In this document: one piece after another, positions 6,153 to 10,722 of the stretch
Layout of the letters: each line of letters begins with the position of its first letter
Numbering within the stretch: position 1 is the first letter of the stretch
Assembly: GCA_021780625.1 (NCBI GenBank)
Contig: JAJXYI010000218.1
Location: forward strand, 1 to 10,722
DNA length: 10,722 nt
Reading direction: 5' to 3'
Source of the DNA: a bacterium
Lineage (GTDB): Bacteria > Verrucomicrobiota > Verrucomicrobiae > Opitutales > Opitutaceae
Position numbers and translations under genes: made by a program
The notes under the pieces: model-generated
Told to the model about the DNA's origin: nothing
The model's input: the letters and a program-made list of their open reading frames with translations, nothing else
The model's database searches: none

Positions 6153-6803
6153 TCAGAACCGCACCGGCACCGGTGCGTAGAACAGCTGAGGATCGCCCTG
6201 GGCGACACCCTCGACGTTGGCGCGGATCCGCCGCATGATCTCCTCGCGCAGCGCCTCCGGCCCCTGGCTCGCCTGCAACAGCTCGAAGCCGTTCGAATCG
6301 ACGTGGATCGTGCAGGATCCGATCCCCGCACCGCGTTGCGGCACGAATGTGAAGTCGAAGGTCTTGGGCTGACCCGCCTTCAGCGAACCGATCTCGCGGA
6401 CGAGCAGGGTCGGCTTCCGCGAGGCACCGCTGATCTCGAACGCCGCGAACACGTGCTCCAGCAACACCGGCGCACACAGCGTCCCGGAGACAATCCTCAT
6501 ACTCGTCTCGAGCCCGTCGACCCCCGAGAGATGCACGGTGGACCGGTCGATCGACAGGCCCTCGACCCGCACCACGACGGGCGGGGGCATTCCCCGCCAG
6601 TAGCGCTTCACCACCTCCGCGATTCGAAACGCAACGGACGAGGCCTGGACCAGTTTGCCGTTCTCGAGGACGAGCGGCACCTCGCGCGTCACCGCGGAGA
6701 CCGGACGCCAGTCGCGGTCGGACCGGGCCAGGAGCACGGTGATGTTTGCCTGTGCGACCGGGGCAAATGCCGCGGCCAGCAGCATCAGGAGCATCGGTTT
6801 CAT
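6153..6803 (-). CDS. Exported protein of unknown family, short paralog
   Basis: I do not recognise a named family. The 216-residue product begins with a signal peptide (1-19, cut likely after AQA). Its mature part parallels the two genes upstream of it: TVLLARSDRDWRPVSAV (22-38), a VPLV segment, VREIG (135-139), SNGFELLQ (170-177) and an amphipathic EALREEIMRRIRANVEGV (183-200). It ends at FYAPVPVRF, the point where the two paralogs continue through a Pro-rich linker into a TonB-C-like domain. This copy therefore lacks that domain, and only 31 bases separate its stop from deoC, so no remnant remains. It is the last gene of the array, 74 bases after the middle copy. No SD is clear. Location is probably periplasmic. 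Expression with the other two is likely but not shown. Confidence 0.75.
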   Translation of the reverse strand: MKPMLLMLLAAAFAPVAQANITVLLARSDRDWRPVSAVTREVPLVLENGKLVQASSVAFRIAEVVKRYWRGMPPPVVVRVEGLSIDRSTVHLSGVDGLETSMRIVSGTLCAPVLLEHVFAAFEISGASRKPTLLVREIGSLKAGQPKTFDFTFVPQRGAGIGSCTIHVDSNGFELLQASQGPEALREEIMRRIRANVEGVAQGDPQLFYAPVPVRF

Positions 6804-6877
6804 CGCCTTGGATTTTTAGCTCCAATGCGGCCTGAAATCCAGCCCGGCCCGCGGGCGACACGTGCCGCCCGGCCTGC

Positions 6878-7762
6878 TCAACCGTGGCCGCGATCAAGCT
6901 TGGGATCAAACTGGACCGCGATGTCGACCCGGCACGTGCAGGGCTTTCCGTTCACAACCTTCGGGATGAAGAAATAGTCCGACGCCGCCCGCTCGGCGGC
7001 GACTGCATAATCCTGCGTTGCACCCTTGACAGCATGCGCCGCCGACACGGACCCGTCCGGGGCGATCGTGGCGATCACATCCACCTGGCGCACGGGCGAA
7101 TCGTCCCGCATCGAGGCGGGGCGAGCCGGCGGCTGCGTGAAGTAAGGGATTGGGCCCGCATTTTTAACCCCGGCGAGATGAGCCTGAATGCGCCGCTCGA
7201 TGTCCCGCCTGATCGCCTTCGCGCCAAGGCGAGTTTGAAGAAGTTCGAATCCGTCCGAGTAGACGTGCACGAAGGCGCTCGCGAGCCCCGACATTCGGTT
7301 CGGCGGGACCGCGAACTCAAAGCTCGTGTCCCGATGCGCCCGGAGACGCCCAATTTCGCGCACCATCAGAGCTTCGCCACCCGAGGGAAGCGAGAAGTCG
7401 AACACCACGTAAACGTCCCTGAGGGAAACCGGCGCACGAACTGAGCCGGAGATCACTTGGACATCGTGCTCCATCGTTCCCGTCGAGTTCATGTGCATCG
7501 CCGCCCTACGCGAGTCGATGTCATGCACGTCCACGATTGCGGGGGCCGGAACGGTTTTCCAGTAGTTCGTAACCTTGACCAGGCGGTAGCCTCCGCCCGA
7601 GGCCTCCACCAGTCGTCCATGCTTCGTGACAAGCGGGACGGAATGATTGACCGCCGAGACCGGCAGCCAGGCGCCATCGCTGCGGGCGAGCAGCACGGTG
7701 GTGTCTGCCCGGGCTGCGAACGCACCCAGCAGGACCAGGAAAGTTGTCGCGAATAATCTCAT
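6878..7762 (-). CDS. Exported protein with TonB-C-like domain, middle paralog
   Basis: The 294-residue product has a signal peptide (1-19, ending ARA), then the array's shared N-terminal region starting DTTVLLARSDGAWLPVSAV. VREIG lies at 134-138 and SDGFELLQ at 169-176, with the amphipathic stretch AIRRDIERRIQAHLAGV (183-199). After a Pro-rich linker (about 205-218), residues 222-287 look like a TonB C-terminal-type domain: VDVIATIAPDGSVSAA, a helix rich in Ala, then FFIPKVVNGKPCTCRVDIAVQFDP. Two cysteines (CTC) sit in the last strands. True TonB has an N-terminal membrane anchor and a proline-rich spacer; this protein has only a cleavable signal, so I would not call it TonB. Such domains also occur in stand-alone exported proteins of unknown role. 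It starts 24 bases after the first paralog, with no clear SD. Confidence 0.78.
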   Translation of the reverse strand: MRLFATTFLVLLGAFAARADTTVLLARSDGAWLPVSAVNHSVPLVTKHGRLVEASGGGYRLVKVTNYWKTVPAPAIVDVHDIDSRRAAMHMNSTGTMEHDVQVISGSVRAPVSLRDVYVVFDFSLPSGGEALMVREIGRLRAHRDTSFEFAVPPNRMSGLASAFVHVYSDGFELLQTRLGAKAIRRDIERRIQAHLAGVKNAGPIPYFTQPPARPASMRDDSPVRQVDVIATIAPDGSVSAAHAVKGATQDYAVAAERAASDYFFIPKVVNGKPCTCRVDIAVQFDPKLDRGHG

Positions 7763-7786
7763 GAAAAGCAGAAGGACCGCTTCCGA

Positions 7787-8683
7787 TCACCGCGACGGTT
7801 GCGGATCGAGCACCACCGGGATGTTGACCTTGCAGTTGGTCGGCACGCCTTGCTCGATCCTGGGAAGAAAGTACGAGGCAAGCACGGCATTCACCGCGGC
7901 GTCGGCCTGGTCGGCTGGCGTGCCCGGCGCGGCCACGGCCTCGGGCACCGAACCGTTTGCGAGAATCGTCGCGTGCACGATCACGATCTTTCGGGCCCCC
8001 AATTTCCGCACCGACGCGGGAATCTTCGGCGGCGTCAGCACGTAGGGCCGGGGATTTTCATTCGCCACGCCCTCCGTCTCGGCGCGGATGTGCCGCGCGA
8101 CTTCCGAGTTGATGTAGCCCCATCCCTCGCGGGGAAAGAACAGCTCGAGACCCCGGCAATAGAAATGAACCTTGTAGCCCTTGATGCCCAAGTCCGCGTT
8201 CAGTTGGACGTGATACTGGAAAAAATCCGGTTCGTAGGACTTGAGGTCGCCCACCTCCCTCACGAGCACGGTCTTCTTCTCGTCCTGGCCGTTGAACACG
8301 AAAACCGCAAACACGTCGGGCAGATCAACGGGAGAGGTGATGACCGCGTCGATGTCGAACTCCCGGTTCAGAATGGCGGTGTCCCCTACGATCACCTTGC
8401 CCTCGCTCCGCACCCGCATGTGGTCCATCTGGATGATGACCGGAGGCACCATTCCCCGGCGGTAGGTTCCGATTTGTCGCAGCGCATAGAGACCGGGTTC
8501 GGCTCGGGCCAGGGCGTTGTTGGACAGCACGTAGGGGACGCTACCCTCGACCTTGACGACGGGGAGCCACTGGTTGTGAAGGCGGGCAAAGACCACGGTG
8601 GTGTCGGCCCGCGCGACAGCGGCAAACACGGAAGTCAAGGCGGCGGCAATCAAGCCGGCGCAAAGAAGGGTATGGCGGAGCAT
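7787..8683 (-). CDS. Exported protein with TonB-C-like domain, first paralog
   Basis: The 298-residue product has a longer signal peptide (1-26, ending ARA), followed by the shared start DTTVVFARLHNQWLPVVKV. VREVG lies at 141-145, and CRGLELFF (176-183) replaces the SDGFELLQ of its neighbours. The stretch ending HIRAETEGVANENPRPYV (198-215) corresponds to the paralogs' amphipathic segment. A Pro-rich linker (217-224) leads to a TonB-C-like domain (225-294), with KIVIVHATILANGSVPEAV and FLPRIEQGVPTNCKVNIPV; the single C284 matches one cysteine of the middle copy's pair. It is the most diverged member and the first in transcription order. The esterase stop lies 86 bases upstream; no promoter is evident in that gap, so it may be transcribed from the esterase promoter. 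Function is unknown. Confidence 0.78.
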   Translation of the reverse strand: MLRHTLLCAGLIAAALTSVFAAVARADTTVVFARLHNQWLPVVKVEGSVPYVLSNNALARAEPGLYALRQIGTYRRGMVPPVIIQMDHMRVRSEGKVIVGDTAILNREFDIDAVITSPVDLPDVFAVFVFNGQDEKKTVLVREVGDLKSYEPDFFQYHVQLNADLGIKGYKVHFYCRGLELFFPREGWGYINSEVARHIRAETEGVANENPRPYVLTPPKIPASVRKLGARKIVIVHATILANGSVPEAVAAPGTPADQADAAVNAVLASYFLPRIEQGVPTNCKVNIPVVLDPQPSR

Positions 8684-8748
8684 CGCAGGAGGCTGGTGTC
8701 AGACCAGCCAAGGGAGGCCGCCGACGCCTGGCAACTCCCGAAACAGGG

Positions 8749-8764
8749 GGGGCCGCGAAGCCCC
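8749..8764 (-). terminator. Hairpin after the esterase gene
   Basis: GGGGC (8764-8760 on the minus strand) pairs with GCCCC (8753-8749) around six bases, five bases past the esterase stop. A short C run and then TGTTTC follow instead of a U-tract. It could be a weak terminator or a processing site between the esterase and the paralog array. Confidence 0.3.
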
Positions 8765-8769
8765 TTGTG

Positions 8770-9879
8770 TCACCAACCGAGTGCCTTGCGGAAGCGGGGC
8801 TCCAGCTCCGTCGCCATCGCCTGGTGCTCCGCCGCAGTCGGATGTGCGTCGTAAGTATGCCCCGGGTAGTGGCGCACTGGCGCCACCTCGACGCGCGGGT
8901 CGTCCAGCTTCTGAGCCACCTCGGCGATGTAGGCGGTGAGCACCGAGCCGCGCGGCGGTTTGCCCGGCTCGTCCCACACGATCGGCGAGCCGATCAGGAA
9001 AATCCAGGCGTTCGGGGCGTCGCGCCGGATCTTGCGCACGAACTCGACGTAGGCGTTCACGAACTCGTTCTGATCGGGGATGCCCTGGCTGAAGTCGTTT
9101 GTGCCAAGGCAAATTCCAATCGCGTCCGGCACATAGCGGCGAGGATCCCAATGCGACTTTGGATCGTCAGGCAGGGCGCGTTCGTAAAACTGGGGGGCAT
9201 TCGTGGTGTCGCGGATCCCCTGCCAGTCGCGGATCACCCCACGGCCGCCGTAGCTCACGAGGGCGACCTGGGCGTGCAGGCGGCGGGCGAGTTCCATGCC
9301 GTAGGACAGGTTCGCATCCGAGCGCTGGTTGCCCAGCTGGGGCTCGCCGGGCCGCACGTCGATCGAGGAGCCACAGGTGATCGAGTCGCCTATGAACATC
9401 AGCTTGCGCGCCGGAAGCGGATCGGGGGCCAGCAGCCTGCCTCCCGCCCCCAGTTCAAAACCCTGCACCTCGCACACACCCTCCCAGCTCTCGGTGCGCC
9501 GCACAATCTCGATGCGATGAACGCCGGCCGTTGCGGCGTGAAAAAGCGGATACACGCCCTCGCCCTCCTTCGCCTGCAGGCGGAGGGGCGCCGAGCCGTC
9601 CACGCTGACGTCGAAGTACACGTCGTTCGACGAGGCCTTCACGCGAAAATCCAGCGCGGAGGCCTCGACCTTCAAATGCAGGATGACTCCCGGAAAGCCC
9701 ATGCGCACGCCGCCCTCCGGGGTCGTCGCGTATCGGCCCTCGACGAGGACCTCGGGCGAGTCGGCCTTCACGAAACCCGCCGAAGCGGCGCCCTCCCCTT
9801 CCATCGCGAAACAGGCACAGACCAGGGGTCCGAGCAGCAGGATGCGGGTGAGCGGCGGCAGCAGAGGTTTTCGTTTCAT
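8770..9879 (-). CDS. Exported SGNH/GDSL esterase, CE2-like (acetylxylan esterase type)
   Basis: This is a 369-residue exported hydrolase. Residues 1-25 form a signal peptide; the lipobox-like VCAC makes lipidation at C23 possible. A beta-sandwich domain (about 38-145, containing YFDVSVDG) precedes the SGNH domain, the arrangement of carbohydrate esterase family 2. SGNH blocks are visible: FIGDSITCG with nucleophile S166, the glycine block SYGGRGVIRDW (209-219), GTNDFS with N261, and DAHPTAAEHQAMA with H346 preceded by D344. CE2 enzymes remove acetyl groups from xylan and other plant polysaccharides, so a role in polysaccharide use outside the cytoplasm is inferred. The start at 9879 places the signal peptide at the N-terminus; the frame extends 59 codons further but that part is not protein-like. 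The ATG is preceded by CCCCCCC, with no SD. It is divergent from hisC. Confidence 0.88.
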   Translation of the reverse strand: MKRKPLLPPLTRILLLGPLVCACFAMEGEGAASAGFVKADSPEVLVEGRYATTPEGGVRMGFPGVILHLKVEASALDFRVKASSNDVYFDVSVDGSAPLRLQAKEGEGVYPLFHAATAGVHRIEIVRRTESWEGVCEVQGFELGAGGRLLAPDPLPARKLMFIGDSITCGSSIDVRPGEPQLGNQRSDANLSYGMELARRLHAQVALVSYGGRGVIRDWQGIRDTTNAPQFYERALPDDPKSHWDPRRYVPDAIGICLGTNDFSQGIPDQNEFVNAYVEFVRKIRRDAPNAWIFLIGSPIVWDEPGKPPRGSVLTAYIAEVAQKLDDPRVEVAPVRHYPGHTYDAHPTAAEHQAMATELEPRFRKALGW

Positions 9880-9919
9880 GGGGGGGAGAGCCCGGCAAGA
9901 AGGGCGGGCCGGTGCGCGC

Positions 9920-9948
9920 TTGATAGGATGAAGGGGGGGCCCTGGCAA
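9920..9948 (-). promoter_or_regulatory. Candidate promoter of the esterase gene
   Basis: On the minus strand TTGCCA (9948-9943, five of six bases of the -35 consensus) and TATCAA (9925-9920, four of six of the -10) are 17 bp apart. A start near 9913 would give a leader of about 34 bases. The spacer contains a run of seven C (9939-9933). Confidence 0.4.
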
Positions 9949-10009
9949 ACCGAAGCTGGCTCCGACGTTTGAACGGAGGCGGGGCGGTTCGCGCTGGGTG
10001 CTTGCCTTT

Positions 10010-10031
10010 GGCCGCACAGCGGCCGTTTTAG
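10010..10031 (+). other. Terminator-like hairpin upstream of hisC
   Basis: GGCCGC (10010-10015) and GCGGCC (10019-10024) form a perfect stem around ACA, followed by GTTTTAGG. It lies about 60 bases before hisC on the same strand. It could be an attenuator if transcription starts upstream of it, or a roadblock to upstream transcription. No his-codon leader peptide is visible. The rest of 9880-10085 holds no gene. Confidence 0.3.
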
Positions 10032-10085
10032 GACGGCGACCGCCCCTTCCTTGCACGCCGCGTGCCGGATGGCGCTCCGATCTCC

Positions 10086-10722
10086 ATGAATGCCTCCTCC
10101 CTCGCCAATCCCGCCGTCCTAACCCAGCCCGTCTACGAACCGGGCAAGCCGATCGAAGATGTCGCCCGCGAGCTGGGCCTGGATCCGGCCTCGATCATCA
10201 AGCTGGCCTCGAACGAAAATCCGCTGGGGCCCTCGCCCCTCGCCGCAAAGGCGGCCCGCGAGGCCGTGGCCGACGGCCAGCTCTACCCGGACGGCGGCTG
10301 CTTTCGTCTTCGCCAGAAACTCGCCGCAAAGTTCGGCGTCGACTCCACACAGGTCGTCGTGGGCAACGGCTCCAACGAGATTCTGGAACTGCTCGCCCAC
10401 GTCTTTCTGCGCCCTGGCGACGAAGCCGTGATGGGAGACCCCGCCTTTGTCGTGTACAAACTCGCCACGCTCCTGTTCGGAGCCAAGCCGGTGGAAGTCC
10501 CGCTCGTCGCGCACACGCACGACCTCGCGGCCATGGCCAGGGCCATCACCCCCCGCACGCGGCTCGTGTTTGTTGCCTGCCCGAACAATCCCACCGGCAC
10601 CGCCAACAGTGAAACCGAGTTGCTGGCCTTCGCGCGCGCCCTGCCCGAACACGTCGTGCTCGTCTACGACGAGGCCTACGCGGAATACGCCGAACACGCC
10701 CCCGACCTGCGCCCACTCCTGC
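10086..10722 (+). CDS. hisC: Histidinol-phosphate aminotransferase (5' part, cut by window end)
   Basis: The first 212 codons of a fold-type I PLP aminotransferase are present; the window ends inside the gene. HisC converts imidazole-acetol phosphate and glutamate to histidinol phosphate and 2-oxoglutarate in histidine synthesis, in the cytoplasm. Diagnostic stretches are IKLASNENPLGPSP (38-51), LYPDGGCFRLRQKLA (66-80), VGNGSNEILELL (92-103), ACPNNPTGT (164-172) with N168, and VYDEAYAEY (193-201) with D195, which pairs with the PLP nitrogen. The catalytic lysine lies beyond the window. The start at 10086 fits the family N-terminus; ATCTCC upstream is not an SD. HisC paralogs can act on aromatic amino acids; a single gene with no other his genes in view leaves that open. 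Confidence 0.9.
   Translation, partial: MNASSLANPAVLTQPVYEPGKPIEDVARELGLDPASIIKLASNENPLGPSPLAAKAAREAVADGQLYPDGGCFRLRQKLAAKFGVDSTQVVVGNGSNEILELLAHVFLRPGDEAVMGDPAFVVYKLATLLFGAKPVEVPLVAHTHDLAAMARAITPRTRLVFVACPNNPTGTANSETELLAFARALPEHVVLVYDEAYAEYAEHAPDLRPLL

Noticed and set aside
5869..6909. 346-codon minus-strand ORF spanning deoC and the short paralog
   Set aside because: It is a shadow of deoC on the opposite strand and of the short paralog in another frame; composition is low-complexity Arg/Ala/Gly.
8767..9972. 401-codon plus-strand ORF opposite the esterase
   Set aside because: It is antisense to a protein with all SGNH motifs and has no recognisable domain.
9880..10085. His-leader peptide attenuator or T-box for hisC
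   Set aside because: No run of His codons and no T-box-like conserved segment could be found.
10119..10697. 192-codon minus-strand ORF opposite hisC
   Set aside because: It is antisense to a clear HisC and has the composition of a shadow frame.
1..10722. CRISPR arrays, tRNA or rRNA genes, insertion sequences
   Set aside because: No regularly spaced repeats, no tRNA-like cloverleaf, and no transposase or terminal inverted repeats were seen.

Overview
The window is GC-rich bacterial DNA with tightly packed genes on both strands. The style fits a Gram-negative of the Verrucomicrobia, perhaps Opitutaceae: several exported proteins, a CE2-type esterase, TonB-C-like domains, little use of Shine-Dalgarno (SD) sites, and a HisC that looks Opitutus-like from memory. 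The taxonomic guess is an inference and is not proven by any single gene.

Layout from left to right. A pirin-family bicupin (97-789, +) and a DoxX-family membrane protein (854-1312, +) form a probable redox/stress pair that ends in a strong terminator. Convergent to it is a 652-residue APC/KUP-superfamily permease of the KimA type (1442-3400, -). A leader of about 430 bases precedes the permease. It holds a c-di-AMP (ydaO/yuaA) riboswitch (about 3655-3817, -), an expression platform with paired switching segments, and a 50-codon upstream ORF (3391-3543, -) whose stop overlaps the permease start. Next come an old-yellow-enzyme alkene reductase (4085-5140, -) and, divergent from it, deoxyribose-phosphate aldolase deoC (5342-6121, +). 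Convergent to deoC is a run of minus-strand genes. In transcription order these are an exported SGNH/CE2-like esterase (8770-9879), then three tandem paralogous exported proteins of unknown function (7787-8683, 6878-7762, 6153-6803). Two of the three end in a TonB-C-like domain and the last lacks it. Divergent from the esterase is the start of hisC (10086 onward, +), cut by the window edge.

The most notable part is the potassium module. The permease keeps every residue I recall as binding K+ in Bacillus KimA, and it sits behind a riboswitch for the nucleotide that controls K+ uptake. A downstream 9-mer is perfectly complementary to the aptamer's conserved 3' strand. A separate 6-mer is perfectly complementary to the only canonical SD site I found in the window. 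That SD belongs to the small upstream ORF, so the sequence suggests translational control passed to kimA by coupling. The other genes look like ordinary housekeeping, redox or secretion functions, apart from the undescribed paralog array.
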